Source: Bacteroidales bacterium (GTDB lineage: Bacteria; Bacteroidota; Bacteroidia; Bacteroidales; Tenuifilaceae). Taken from it: a DNA stretch of 35,817 nt. The stretch's first letter is position 1. Every line of letters starts with the position of its first letter. The notes below the pieces were generated by a model. That model did not search any database. It saw only the letters and a list, made by a program, of their open reading frames with translations, and had not been told where the DNA came from. The position numbers and the translations under genes were made by a program. The DNA lies in the NCBI GenBank assembly GCA_017524185.1, contig JAFWUG010000051.1, positions 1 to 35,817 on the forward strand, read 5' to 3'. Positions 1-8,709 of this stretch are shown one piece after another.

Positions 1-248
1 GACAGTGCACCGTGCACATCGCCGAGGTTGAGCTTGGCCACTCCCCGCAAAAACCAGCCCTCGGCCAAGGTGGAGTCGATACCGATGAGCGTATTGAAGT
101 AGGGCAAGGCACGGCTATATTGCCCCTTGGACATAAACTCCTCGCCTTTATAGAAAAAATAGGCCTTGTTAAGCTGCGCATGAAGCCGCAAGGGCATCAA
201 CAACAGCGCAAACATCAGCAAACGAGATATGTTGGGGGCTATACGCAT
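1..248 (-). CDS. TPR-repeat exported protein, N-terminal part
   Basis: The reverse strand is open from an ATG at 248 to the window edge, giving 82 residues of an incomplete protein. The first 24 or so residues form a signal peptide (basic start, hydrophobic LLMFALLLMPL, then LHAQ as a likely cleavage site). The rest reads as tetratricopeptide helices: AYFFYKGEEFMSKGQYSRAL followed by a second helix pair with the typical G-W-F-L-R-G-A-L pattern. TPR proteins are protein-interaction scaffolds; this one should act in the periplasm or at the outer membrane. It is divergent from speA. The partner and exact role cannot be told from this fragment. Confidence 0.75.
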   Translation of the reverse strand, partial: MRIAPNISRLLMFALLLMPLRLHAQLNKAYFFYKGEEFMSKGQYSRALPYFNTLIGIDSTLAEGWFLRGVAKLNLGDVHGAL

Positions 249-264
249 AAAAACGAAATTGCCA

Positions 265-272
265 CAAAGGTA
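265..272 (-). promoter_or_regulatory. -7 box of the TPR gene
   Basis: The reverse strand reads TACCTTTG, the Bacteroidota -7 consensus, 16 bases upstream of the TPR start codon. No TTTG is found at the proper -33 distance. Confidence 0.55.
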
Positions 273-310
273 GCCATTTGAGCGGATATTGCGGATATTT
301 TCGTTCAACA

Positions 311-342
311 TTTGCAATATCCTCAATAAGGCCGTAACTTCG
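311..342 (+). promoter_or_regulatory. Promoter of speA
   Basis: TTTG at 311-314 and TAACTTCG at 335-342 are 20 nt apart. This matches the Bacteroidota TTTG/TAnnTTTG promoter with one mismatch in the -7 box. It would give an untranslated leader of about 55 nt. Confidence 0.6.
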
Positions 343-357
343 TGGCCTAAAATAACG

Positions 358-369
358 TCCCTATAGGGA
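358..369 (+). promoter_or_regulatory. Palindrome in the speA leader
   Basis: TCCCTATAGGGA is a perfect 12-bp palindrome just downstream of the predicted speA transcription start. It is followed by GTAACGTTAAC at 375-385. It could be an operator, but no regulator is identified. Confidence 0.3.
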
Positions 370-405
370 TAACCGTAACGTTAACCACCAATACAAACAC
401 GAACG

Positions 406-2298
406 ATGAGAAAATGGTGCATCGACGACTCAGCCGAGCTTTACAACATCAACGGATGGGGCATCAACTACTTCTCCATTAACGAGAAGGGCAATATATC
501 CGTAACCCCAAAGAAAAAAGGGGCTGCGGTGGATCTACGCGAGCTGGTGGACGAGCTCCAGGTGCGCGATGTGTCGGCCCCAATGCTGGTGCGCTTCACC
601 GACATATTGGACGACCGCATTGAGGGCATGTCGCGCTCGTTCAAACAGGCCGCCGAGGAGTATGGCTACAAGGGGCAGAATTTCATAATCTACCCCATAA
701 AAGTGAACCAGATGCGCCCAGTGGTTGAGGAAATTGTGAACCACGGCAAGAAATTCAACATCGGCTTAGAGGCAGGCTCGAAGCCCGAACTGCACGCCGT
801 GATAGCCAGCAACCCCACCAGCGAATCGCTCATAATCTGCAACGGATATAAGGACGAAAACTACATAGAACTGGCCTTGCTGGCGCAGAAAATGGGACGC
901 AAGATTTTTATTGTGGTTGAGAAGATGAACGAGTTGCGCCTGATTGCCAAAGTGGCGCAACGTCTGAAAATACAGCCAAATTTGGGCATCCGCGTAAAGT
1001 TGGCCAGCAGCGGCAGCGGCAAGTGGGAGGATTCGGGCGGCGATGTGAGCAAGTTCGGCCTCACCTCCAGCGAACTGCTCGAAGCCCTACGCTATATGGA
1101 AGAAAACGGTATGCGCGAAGCCCTGAAACTGGTGCATTTCCACATAGGCAGCCAAGTTACCAAAATACGTCGCATAAAAATTGCACTTCGCGAAGCCTCG
1201 CAGTTCTACGTGCAGCTGCACAAAATGGGCTTCAACATTGAATTTGTTGACATTGGCGGAGGTTTGGGCGTTGACTACGATGGCACCCGCTCAAGCAGCA
1301 GCGAAAGCAGCGTAAACTACTCCATTCAGGAGTATGTGAACGACTCGGTGTTTGCGCTGGTTGATGCAAGCGACAAAAATGGTCTGCCCCACCCCAACAT
1401 CATCACCGAGTCGGGACGTTCGCTGTCGGCTCACCACTCGGTACTTATTTTTGAGGTGCTAGAAACCACCTCCACGCCCAACTGGGACGACGACGAGGAA
1501 TTGCCCGAAGATAGCCACGAACTCACCAAAGAGCTCTACAACCTACGCGAGCAGCTCAATCAGCCCCGTATGCTCGAAACCTGGCACGATGCGCAGCAGA
1601 TACGCGAAGAAGCCCTCGACCTGTTCAGCCTAGGCCTGCTCGACCTAAAAACCCGCGCCCAAATAGAGCGACTTTTTTGGGGCGTGGCCCACGAGGTGAA
1701 CAAGATTGCGGGACAAATGAAACACGCTCCCGAAGAACTTCGCTCGCTACAGAAATTGCTGTCGGACAAATATTTCTGCAATTTCTCGCTATTCCAATCG
1801 TTGCCCGACCACTGGGCAATTGACCAGGTGTTCCCAATTATGCCCATACAGCGGCTCAACGAGAAACCCACACGCTCTGCCACGCTGCAGGACATCACCT
1901 GCGACTCGGATGGTAAGATAGCCAACTTTATCACCACCAAAAACTCATCGCAATTCCTGCCCGTGCATGCCATAAAATCGAACGATTCGTACTACATCGG
2001 CGTATTCCTTGTGGGTGCATACCAAGAGATTTTGGGCGATATGCACAACCTATTCGGCGATACAAACGCTGTACACGTGTCGGTGAACGATACGGGCTAT
2101 GAAATTGACCAAATTATTGACGGTGAAACCGTAGCCGATGTGCTTGAGTATGTACAATATAACCCCAAAAAATTAGTGCGCTCGCTGGAGACTTGGGTAA
2201 CCGACTCGGTGCGCGAGGGACTGATTTCGGCCAAAGAGGGCAAGGAATTCCTGACTAACTACCGCTCGGGGCTATACGGCTACACCTATTTGGAATAG
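406..2298 (+). CDS. speA: Biosynthetic arginine decarboxylase
   Basis: This 630-residue protein matches the usual length of biosynthetic SpeA, which converts arginine to agmatine for polyamine synthesis in the cytoplasm. It has the fold-III PLP decarboxylase signature: YPIKVNQ near residue 96 with K99 as the expected Schiff-base lysine, FHIGSQ near 242, the glycine-rich phosphate loop GGGLGVDYDG near 285 and ESGRSLSAHHS near 345. The C-terminal part carries the CDSDGKI segment that contributes to the active site in the dimer. The start is the only ATG close to the predicted promoter. The stop codon directly abuts the next ATG, so it is probably cotranscribed with the ttcA-like gene. Nothing is missing. 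Confidence 0.95.
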   Translation: MRKWCIDDSAELYNINGWGINYFSINEKGNISVTPKKKGAAVDLRELVDELQVRDVSAPMLVRFTDILDDRIEGMSRSFKQAAEEYGYKGQNFIIYPIKVNQMRPVVEEIVNHGKKFNIGLEAGSKPELHAVIASNPTSESLIICNGYKDENYIELALLAQKMGRKIFIVVEKMNELRLIAKVAQRLKIQPNLGIRVKLASSGSGKWEDSGGDVSKFGLTSSELLEALRYMEENGMREALKLVHFHIGSQVTKIRRIKIALREASQFYVQLHKMGFNIEFVDIGGGLGVDYDGTRSSSSESSVNYSIQEYVNDSVFALVDASDKNGLPHPNIITESGRSLSAHHSVLIFEVLETTSTPNWDDDEELPEDSHELTKELYNLREQLNQPRMLETWHDAQQIREEALDLFSLGLLDLKTRAQIERLFWGVAHEVNKIAGQMKHAPEELRSLQKLLSDKYFCNFSLFQSLPDHWAIDQVFPIMPIQRLNEKPTRSATLQDITCDSDGKIANFITTKNSSQFLPVHAIKSNDSYYIGVFLVGAYQEILGDMHNLFGDTNAVHVSVNDTGYEIDQIIDGETVADVLEYVQYNPKKLVRSLETWVTDSVREGLISAKEGKEFLTNYRSGLYGYTYLE

Positions 2299-3077
2299 AT
2301 GCCGCAGCCATACATAATCAAAAAAATAGAGGGCAGGGTAACCCGAGCCATCTACGAGTATGGGCTAATCTGCGAGGGCGACCGCGTGATGGTGGGGCTA
2401 TCGGGCGGCAAGGACAGCTACTCGCTGCTCGACCTGCTGGTGCATTGCCGACGCACCCTGCCAATGGATTTTAGCCTACACGCATGCCACGTGCAGGCAC
2501 AGACATGGACTATCGCGCCGACACCGCATTCATGCAGCGCTACTGCGATGAGCATGGCGTTCAGTTCCACCTGCGCACCATCGACGTGCAGTATGACCCA
2601 AACGACCGCAAGCCAGCCTGTTTTATCTGTAGCTGGAAACGCCGCAAGATGCTATTTGCCACCACCAACCAAGTGGGGTGCAATAAGTTAGCCCTCGGAC
2701 ACCACATGGACGACACAATTGAGACGCTGCTCATGAACATGATTAACCACGCCTCAATTAGTTCCATACCGCCCAAACTATCGATGTTCGATGGCACGTT
2801 GGAGCTAATCCGCCCGCTCACCACATGCCACGACACCGAGCTGCGCAACTACGCCGCCGCTAAGGAGTTCCCCACCGAAGTGAAACGCTGCCAATATGAG
2901 CACGACACCCATCGCTCCGATGTGCGCGAACTGATACAGGCCATGGAACGTATAAACCGCGATGCCCGCAAGAACCTATACCGCTCAACGCAAAACTTTT
3001 TGGCCGAATACGTTGTGAGCAGCCCAACCAACCACAAACCACGCAGCGGTGCAAAACGCAAAGCGTCAAACGAATAA
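2299..3077 (+). pseudogene. ttcA: TtcA-like tRNA 2-thiocytidine synthase, frameshifted
   Basis: The first reading frame from 2299 contains the PP-loop motif GLSGGKDSYSLLDLL. A second frame running to the stop at 3077 carries the rest of the protein: the CFIC pair at about 2620, LGHHMDDTIETLLMNM, and the conserved tail with KRCQYEHDTHRSDVRELI. The frames join cleanly if one G is added to the GG at 2496-2497, which would read HVQGTDMDYRADTAF and give about 259 residues. TtcA-type enzymes thiolate C32 of tRNA using an Fe-S cluster held by three cysteines, and all three are present across the two frames. The otherwise intact sequence means the frameshift is either very recent or a homopolymer sequencing error. 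The ung start lies 4 bp downstream. Confidence 0.85.
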
Positions 3078-3081
3078 GACC

Positions 3082-3762
3082 ATGAACCTGCAAATTAGCC
3101 CAAGTTGGGAAGCCGCTTTGGCCAACGAGTTTACGCAGGATTATTTTGCCAAACTAATGGACTTTGTGGCCAACGAACGCGCCAAACACACAATATACCC
3201 CCCTGAGCACCAGGTGTTTGAAGCATTCAAACGCACGCCACTGGACCAGGTTAAGGTGGTGATTTTGGGACAAGACCCCTACCATGGCCCCAACCAGGCG
3301 CACGGCCTATGTTTTTCGGTACAACGCGGCCTAACCATACCGCCCTCGCTGCGCAACATCTACAAGGAATTGCAAGTCGATTTGGGTATTACGCCTCCCT
3401 CGCACGGGCATCTGGTGCGATGGGCGCAGCAGGGCGTGCTACTGCTCAACGCCACGCTCACAGTACGCGCCGACAGCGCTGGCTCGCACCAAAAACATGG
3501 CCGGGAACAATTCACCGATGCGGCCATAGCCGCTGTGGCACAACAACGGCAGCACGTGGTTTTTATGCTCTGGGGCAACTACGCACAATCGAAAGCCACA
3601 CTAGTTGACGACACCAAACACTGCATACTAAAAGCCGCGCATCCATCGCCTCTATCGGCCTCGCGTGGATTTTTAGGTTGCAAACACTTCTCCAAAGCCA
3701 ACACCTACCTTGAACAGCATGGAATTGAGGCTGTTGACTGGGAAATACCTTTATTTGAATAA
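3082..3762 (+). CDS. ung: Uracil-DNA glycosylase
   Basis: This 226-residue family 1 uracil-DNA glycosylase removes uracil from DNA, the first step of base-excision repair. Motif A is [18 protein letters not shown], with catalytic D65. The uracil-specificity segment [11 protein letters not shown] follows, and the DNA-intercalation loop is [14 protein letters not shown] near the C-terminus. The frame is open further upstream, but the ATG at 3082 is chosen because it follows the ttcA-like stop by 4 bp and gives the standard family N-terminus. It probably shares the speA transcript. Confidence 0.95.
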   Translation: MNLQISPSWEAALANEFTQDYFAKLMDFVANERAKHTIYPPEHQVFEAFKRTPLDQVKVVILGQDPYHGPNQAHGLCFSVQRGLTIPPSLRNIYKELQVDLGITPPSHGHLVRWAQQGVLLLNATLTVRADSAGSHQKHGREQFTDAAIAAVAQQRQHVVFMLWGNYAQSKATLVDDTKHCILKAAHPSPLSASRGFLGCKHFSKANTYLEQHGIEAVDWEIPLFE

Positions 3763-3811
3763 ATTTGGAACTATTTCTGCATTAAACGATAATCCATAAA
3801 ACACCTCAACC

Positions 3812-4237
3812 ATGAAGAAAATAATAAACTTCCTTTTTTTATTAGGCTTACTATCAGCTTGCCAAACAGATTGCTGGCAAAATCCTAATTTTAAAATAAA
3901 AAATGAATGCTCGGATAGCATAGAATTTATAGCTGCGCACTCATATTTTGGTTTTCGAAAAATTGCACCAAATGAATATTTTGAATTTCGGGGCAACGGA
4001 ATACAATGCAGTGATGTAGATTCTGAAGTGTCAAACATCGACCCCAAAGAAATATTAAAACATAACGTTACAATAAATTTTTCTGATGGAAGTTGCCTCG
4101 TTTATAATCTTTATAACACCAAACAAACAAGAAGTCCATTAGTATTAGACAACTACAACTGGGATGGCAATCTAACCTTTGAATACACCATCACCGAGGA
4201 CGACCACCAGACAGCCATTGAGGAGTGCGGAATGTAA
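3812..4237 (+). CDS. Small putative lipoprotein
   Basis: The 141-residue product starts with MKKIINFLFLLGLLSAC, a type II signal peptide with lipobox LSAC, so it is predicted to be a lipoprotein anchored through C17. The mature part has several cysteines and an acidic C-terminus. It is rich in beta-type segments, such as SDSIEFIAAHSYFGF and NVTINFSDGSCLVYNL. I do not recognise a family. Base composition is clearly more AT-rich than speA or ung, with many AAT, ATA and TTT codons, which suggests a different origin. It sits alone on the plus strand after ung and ends at a hairpin terminator. Confidence 0.7.
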   Translation: MKKIINFLFLLGLLSACQTDCWQNPNFKIKNECSDSIEFIAAHSYFGFRKIAPNEYFEFRGNGIQCSDVDSEVSNIDPKEILKHNVTINFSDGSCLVYNLYNTKQTRSPLVLDNYNWDGNLTFEYTITEDDHQTAIEECGM

Positions 4238-4256
4238 CCATAGGCATTACAGCATA

Positions 4257-4297
4257 GCAAACGAAGCGGGTCAAAAGGCTCGCTTCGCTTGATTTTG
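4257..4297. terminator. Bidirectional hairpin terminator
   Basis: An 11-bp stem (4262-4272 with 4277-4287, including two G-T pairs) encloses an AAAA loop. It is flanked by GCAAA on the left and TTGATTTTGC on the right. It lies between two convergent genes. Confidence 0.65.
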
Positions 4298-4333
4298 CTA
4301 ATATTAGTTCATTGAATGGTATTTACGCATTTC

Positions 4334-4561
4334 TCACAAATCGTCTATTGCCTGCTGTAAGACTATTTTATAATCAGCAGGGGGGACATTTCTCAAATTC
4401 TCAATTACCTTGAAAAATCGTATTATTCGCTCCTTATTGGCCTCCTTTATGGCAGGTATATCATAACCAGAATCATCATGTAACACACTACAAATAGCAC
4501 TGCTAAAACACCAATCTTTTCTCGAATACTCATCATAATCTTCACCCGGTGGCACAGCCAC
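4334..4561 (-). CDS. Hypothetical protein, probably a 5'-truncated remnant
   Basis: A reverse-strand ORF of 75 residues uses GTG at 4561. The frame stays open about 30 nt further up to a TAG but has no ATG, which is odd for this phylum. The open stretch includes RRAYQWWPVAVPPGED. The body DWCFSSAICSVLHDD and KERIIRFFKVIENLRN looks like real protein, with a plausible helix and composition. The sequence is AT-rich like the neighbouring lipoprotein gene. I do not recognise the family. It may be the 3' end of a gene whose start was lost. Confidence 0.4.
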   Translation of the reverse strand: MAVPPGEDYDEYSRKDWCFSSAICSVLHDDSGYDIPAIKEANKERIIRFFKVIENLRNVPPADYKIVLQQAIDDL

Positions 4562-4650
4562 AGGCCACCACTGGTATGCCCTGCGACGAGCCTATACCCA
4601 AGAAAGTTTGCCGCATTTCCATATCACGCAAATATAGCACTTAGGAGCCC

Positions 4651-5436
4651 CTACTTTCCGTCCGTATCGCTGGCAAAACGCGTGTAGCGACCTTTGCCCT
4701 GGGTATGCTTTCCATAGTCGATGGCCTGAGTGGGGCAGTGATGCAGGCAAGCCAAGCACTGCACGCAATGTCGCGCCCACTGCGGACGGTTCTGAGCATC
4801 GAGGGTTATATTGCCCGTTGGGCAACTGCGTTCGCAGCGTCCACACGATACGCATCGCTCATCCACACGAAACGGACGTGAATCCATGGCAAAGCGAATA
4901 AAACCAGGATATATCAATCTAGATTTCAAGAAGTTGTATCGTCCCTGATGATACTGCTGTATGGGACTATCGGCCCGCAACGCATCAGAAATGCGCTGCA
5001 CGTCCACCTCGGCCCGAACCATCTTGGCCGTCTCAAGTTCAGGCGTATCGAGCTTGAAACCGCTCATACATATATAGGTGTTGGGCATCTGCACCGAATA
5101 GATATGCCTACAAGTCAATCCTTTTGCTGATATTAGGCGTTTGAAATCGATATTGCTATAGCCACATTCGTCGCCGCATGTGAACACGCCAAACACGCGC
5201 TGCTGCGCGTATCCGCTGATTTTAAGCGAATCTACAAAGCTCCGCACCAACGGAGGTATGCCCCACGAATGTATGGGAAACACAAAGCCCAGCATTTCAG
5301 TAGGCTGAAGGCTAAAATCGTGCTGTTTGGCTCGGAGCGCTGCAGCAATGTCAACCAAAGTTGATTCGGACAAGTGCTGCGCCAATCCACGGGCAACCCA
5401 ACGAGAATTGCCCGTTCCGCTGAAATAGAAAATCAT
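4651..5436 (-). CDS. EFR1-family flavodoxin/ferredoxin fusion protein
   Basis: The 261-residue product joins a flavodoxin-like N-terminal domain to a C-terminal ferredoxin domain. The FMN phosphate loop FSGTGNSRWVA lies at residues 5-15. The ferredoxin domain carries two [4Fe-4S] motifs, CVSCGRCERSCPTG and CVQCLACLHHCPTQA. This is the layout of EFR1-family ferredoxins, which are presumed cytoplasmic electron carriers. The start is set at the ATG directly before IFYFSGTGNS; upstream in-frame codons would only add a poorly conserved 21-residue extension. No redox partner is adjacent, so its physiological role is unknown. Confidence 0.85.
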   Translation of the reverse strand: MIFYFSGTGNSRWVARGLAQHLSESTLVDIAAALRAKQHDFSLQPTEMLGFVFPIHSWGIPPLVRSFVDSLKISGYAQQRVFGVFTCGDECGYSNIDFKRLISAKGLTCRHIYSVQMPNTYICMSGFKLDTPELETAKMVRAEVDVQRISDALRADSPIQQYHQGRYNFLKSRLIYPGFIRFAMDSRPFRVDERCVSCGRCERSCPTGNITLDAQNRPQWARHCVQCLACLHHCPTQAIDYGKHTQGKGRYTRFASDTDGK

Positions 5437-5529
5437 ATCTTTGAAACTATTTTCAGTTATACTACTGATGCAAAACAGGTAAAGTTCGATAAAATTCAAA
5501 ATTTATGCACATAAAACCTCTATAAATAC

Positions 5530-5571
5530 AAAAAAACACCGCAAACCTCTGTAAAACTGAAGTTTGCGGTG
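5530..5571 (-). terminator. Rho-independent terminator
   Basis: Reading the minus strand, a 10-bp GC-rich stem (CACCGCAAAC at 5537-5546 with GTTTGCGGTG at 5562-5571) is followed by a run of seven T residues. It ends transcription of the DUF4139 gene. Confidence 0.8.
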
Positions 5572-5605
5572 CAATAGGTTTTCAACAACTAAACGTAGCC
5601 CAATG

Positions 5606-7255
5606 CTAATCGAGACCTCCCTCTATGCGCTTGTTCTTTGGATATTTAACCGTATAGTTGAAATCCACTTCACGCTTCGCACCTGGCTCCACATCGAAAT
5701 TCCAGCGCAGTTCGCCAGTGGAGTCGTTCAGACTGCCGCCCACCGACTTATGCGAACTCACTACGATGTCCTGATGCGTAGAAAGCGGTATTTGGTCGAA
5801 CACGGTGATGTTGATGCGCTGCTGCTTGTTGTTCTTCACAACTATACGCCATCCGCGCTGCACCTCGCGCTTTGAACCGAGCACCTGCTTATCGGTAAAA
5901 TCCTTGGTTTTCTCTCGGATTACGCTAATGCTCTTATCGATGCCCAGTGATAGTTTGAGGGTGTCGGCGGTGTTTGCATCGATGGAAGTGCTGCCCACAA
6001 AAGTGTTCTCAAAGAACACATTGGCTGGCCCACTGAGCAGATTATACTGCTCCCACTGCGTTACGTGCGCCATGAGATAGGCGTTGGTATTGATTTTGGG
6101 CGTACACCTATACTCGTAGGTGGCCGGCAAATTGATGTCCATCATCTCAACGGTTAGCCTGTCGCCGCCCGACATGATGGTGTATGGCTGGCTCACAGTG
6201 AACTCCAGCGCTGTTTGCCCCGCTGCGCCATCGCTCACAGTGAACGATGGATGCACGGCAGCACCCAATGCAACGGCATTATCGGCCTCTTCCGCATCGG
6301 CGACAGCCTCATCCATCAAAACCATGCTCCTCTCCATGGTTTGAGCCGATGCTTTGGCCATGTAGCGCGTGTTGCGCACCACAGGCTCGTAGAAACGTAA
6401 CCTACGGGGCGACAGTTCTGGCGCATTGCCGTTCTGGCGCGGATCCGACGACGAAAGTCGTAGCGTTACGCGCTCCCAATCCTCACCCGTATTTTGCTGT
6501 ATATTAGCCTTATACACCATTTGTATGGGTTTGTTAACACTATTCATACGGATGTCGTAGCAGGGCGACCAGCTGGCCGCACTCACAATGTAGCTCAACT
6601 CAAAAGTAGCGCTCATGGCCGTGCTGGCACTCACCCGAACAAGCACATCGGTGCTGGCGCTTCGCGATTTTTTTAGGGGTTTTATCTGCTCTTCGAGTTT
6701 GGATTTTTGCTGCTTCAAATCGGCTATGCGCTTCTGAATCAGCTGTTCCTGCGTTAGCAACTCGCTAATTTGTGCATTGTAGAACGCAGCCGACTCCTTT
6801 AGGGCGGCAACTGTCAGGGCTTGCCCCTTACCCGCCACCTGCCGATTATCGTGCATAAATGCGATGTTCTCCTGCACAATGCGCAACCTGGTTTCCTCGG
6901 CTGCAAGCCTTTCAGCAACCGCATCGATTTGTTGCTGCATTTCGGCCTCTTCGGCCGACGGTTCCAACTCGGTGAGCCTATTGTGCTGCGGTGTAACCGA
7001 ATGCACCGTGATGCCCGTTGGGCATTGTATTTGCACCGAATTGTACTGCATGAATCGCGACAGGCGGCTGAATCGCAGAGTAGTTTCGCCCGAGGGCAAG
7101 CTCACCTGCCCACGACGCGTTACCTGAGCATTGTTGAAAAAGACGGTTACACTCTTGGGCGTAGATTTAACCTCTAACGCTACAGGCTGCTTGGTTTGAC
7201 CGCAAATGGTGCTGCCCATCAAAACGAGCAGGGCAGCGGCAATTAGTCTATTCAT
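5606..7255 (-). CDS. DUF4139 (MuiA-like) exported protein
   Basis: The 549-residue protein begins with a signal peptide (MNRLIAAALLVLMGSTICGQ). Next comes the DUF4140 domain at about residues 30-130 (VTVFFNNAQVTRRGQVSLPSG). A coiled-coil region follows at about 105-200, rich in Q, E and K. The DUF4139 beta domain fills the rest (FELSYIVSAASWSPCYDIRM, NTGEDWERVTLRLSSSDP) and ends in the typical GELRWNFDVEPG and VDFNYTVKYPKNKRI. Related proteins are called mucoidy inhibitor MuiA-like, but their biochemical role is not established. It is probably periplasmic or on the surface. It has its own terminator. Confidence 0.85.
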   Translation of the reverse strand: MNRLIAAALLVLMGSTICGQTKQPVALEVKSTPKSVTVFFNNAQVTRRGQVSLPSGETTLRFSRLSRFMQYNSVQIQCPTGITVHSVTPQHNRLTELEPSAEEAEMQQQIDAVAERLAAEETRLRIVQENIAFMHDNRQVAGKGQALTVAALKESAAFYNAQISELLTQEQLIQKRIADLKQQKSKLEEQIKPLKKSRSASTDVLVRVSASTAMSATFELSYIVSAASWSPCYDIRMNSVNKPIQMVYKANIQQNTGEDWERVTLRLSSSDPRQNGNAPELSPRRLRFYEPVVRNTRYMAKASAQTMERSMVLMDEAVADAEEADNAVALGAAVHPSFTVSDGAAGQTALEFTVSQPYTIMSGGDRLTVEMMDINLPATYEYRCTPKINTNAYLMAHVTQWEQYNLLSGPANVFFENTFVGSTSIDANTADTLKLSLGIDKSISVIREKTKDFTDKQVLGSKREVQRGWRIVVKNNKQQRINITVFDQIPLSTHQDIVVSSHKSVGGSLNDSTGELRWNFDVEPGAKREVDFNYTVKYPKNKRIEGGLD

Positions 7256-7314
7256 ATCGAAATGGAAATTTATTTGCTGATGCGCATTCGCTTCAAAACA
7301 TATACCAAAATGCG

Positions 7315-7995
7315 CTATTGATCCTTGATATGCGCTATGAGCGGCTTTTTTATAACCACCTCGGCATGGCCGCTGAGCAGCTGCGCAAAGCGTTCGGAAT
7401 CGCCTGGCTGGCTCTCGTGCACATCGAAATGCATGGGTATGGCCATACGCGCCTTGGTGTCAATAACGCACTGCGCGGCCTCATCAACCGAGTTCATGGT
7501 ATAGGTTTGCCCAAGCGGCATCAGCACCAAATCGCAGGCAACATTGGCCATTTCGGGCGTACGCTCGGTGTCGCCAGCATGGTAGAGGCGCAGACCGTCG
7601 AGTTCAAGCACATAACCCACCCAGCCATTGGCCCTGGGATGGAACTGCGGTTTTTGGGTATTATACATTGGCACTGCCTCGATGTTTATGCCCTCCCAAC
7701 GAATCTGCTGACCGGCTGCAATAGGCAACACTGCGCCAATACCCAGTTCGCGTGCTTTCGATACGCTCTCGGTGGGGCAAACAATAGTGGTTTGCTCATG
7801 CACAATGAGCCGCAACGACTCAGGGTCGAGATGGTCGAAATGGCTATGGGTGATTAGCACCAAGTCGGCTCGGTCGGGCTCGGTGAGTTTCCACGGGTCG
7901 ATGTAGATATTTTTGCCGCATTGTTTCATGCGGAAACCCGCGTTGCACAGCCACTCCAGGCTGTCGGCCAATTGTTGTAGTTTTACATCTATCAT
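7315..7995 (-). CDS. MBL-fold metal-dependent hydrolase (UPF0173-like)
   Basis: This 226-residue metallo-beta-lactamase-fold hydrolase has the metal motif THSHFDHLD (HxHxDH) near residue 51, the later ligand in YHAGDTERTPEM and PMHFDVHES near the C-terminus. This pattern matches the UPF0173/UlaG-like branch; the substrate cannot be inferred. A GTG lies two codons upstream, but the ATG at 7995 is preferred because GTG starts are rare in this group. It lies 17 bp after the small membrane protein gene, so the two are probably cotranscribed. Confidence 0.85.
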   Translation of the reverse strand: MIDVKLQQLADSLEWLCNAGFRMKQCGKNIYIDPWKLTEPDRADLVLITHSHFDHLDPESLRLIVHEQTTIVCPTESVSKARELGIGAVLPIAAGQQIRWEGINIEAVPMYNTQKPQFHPRANGWVGYVLELDGLRLYHAGDTERTPEMANVACDLVLMPLGQTYTMNSVDEAAQCVIDTKARMAIPMHFDVHESQPGDSERFAQLLSGHAEVVIKKPLIAHIKDQ

Positions 7996-8012
7996 ATACA
8001 CCTATAAATCAA

Positions 8013-8534
8013 TCAGTTCAACAAATCAATCACCTCACGTTTCAGACCATCAGCGGCCTGCGAGATGGGGTTCACATCGAGATTCAGCACGGCATCAATC
8101 ACCACCTGGCTCAACGATAGCGCGGGATCGGTGGGCGGCAACTTCTCGGCGCATAGATTCACTATGTGCACCATGCTCTCCTTAGCGTTGCGCACCAAGT
8201 CCCAAGCCTCCTTGCCCACGTAGATTTGCTGCGATAGATTATGCTCCCACTCGGCCCTGATGGTGGCAATCAGAGCGGTTTGCAGCTCGGCCACCGTCAT
8301 GCCGCTACGGCTAAGGCGCACCATAATGCTTTCGGGCGATATACGCTCGAGCAGCAGAATAAGCCGCTCGTAGGCCTGCAAACGTAGCGGCAGCGTTGTT
8401 TTCGATACATTGTAGGCGTGTTCGGCCTTGCGGCGTTCGCGCTCGTTGCGCAACATTGCCCACAGGGCAAGGTATCCCGCAAGGAACACCAGCAGCGCGG
8501 GCAGCACAATTTTCAGAATGTCGGCAAATATCAT
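8013..8534 (-). CDS. Conserved membrane-anchored hypothetical protein
   Basis: The 173-residue protein has one N-terminal transmembrane helix (residues 5-27, ILKIVLPALLVFLAGYLALW). A charged stretch follows (RNERERRKAEHAY), then a helical cytoplasmic domain containing LPLRLQAYERLILLLERI and RAEWEHNLSQQIYVG. This layout is common to a conserved Bacteroidota family of unknown function. I recall it as DUF7935, but that name should be checked. It is the first gene of a two-gene unit with the MBL-fold hydrolase. Confidence 0.7.
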   Translation of the reverse strand: MIFADILKIVLPALLVFLAGYLALWAMLRNERERRKAEHAYNVSKTTLPLRLQAYERLILLLERISPESIMVRLSRSGMTVAELQTALIATIRAEWEHNLSQQIYVGKEAWDLVRNAKESMVHIVNLCAEKLPPTDPALSLSQVVIDAVLNLDVNPISQAADGLKREVIDLLN

Positions 8535-8659
8535 ATTCGGAATGTAAATATACTTTATTGTTTTAGGGCTTACAATGCAAATTTAGCAATTTAGGCCGAT
8601 TTAGAGACATACCAAGCAAAAGTTTTGCAGATTTCAGACTACACCGATATAAAATATAG

Positions 8660-8667
8660 TACCTTTG
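8660..8667 (+). promoter_or_regulatory. -7 box of the aminotransferase gene
   Basis: TACCTTTG lies 42 bases before the ATG at 8710. The -33 region lacks a clear TTTG at 19-20 nt. Confidence 0.65.
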
Positions 8668-8709
8668 AGGGGTCAAAAACGATGTTCCATTTTTAACTAA
8701 ACAACTGAT

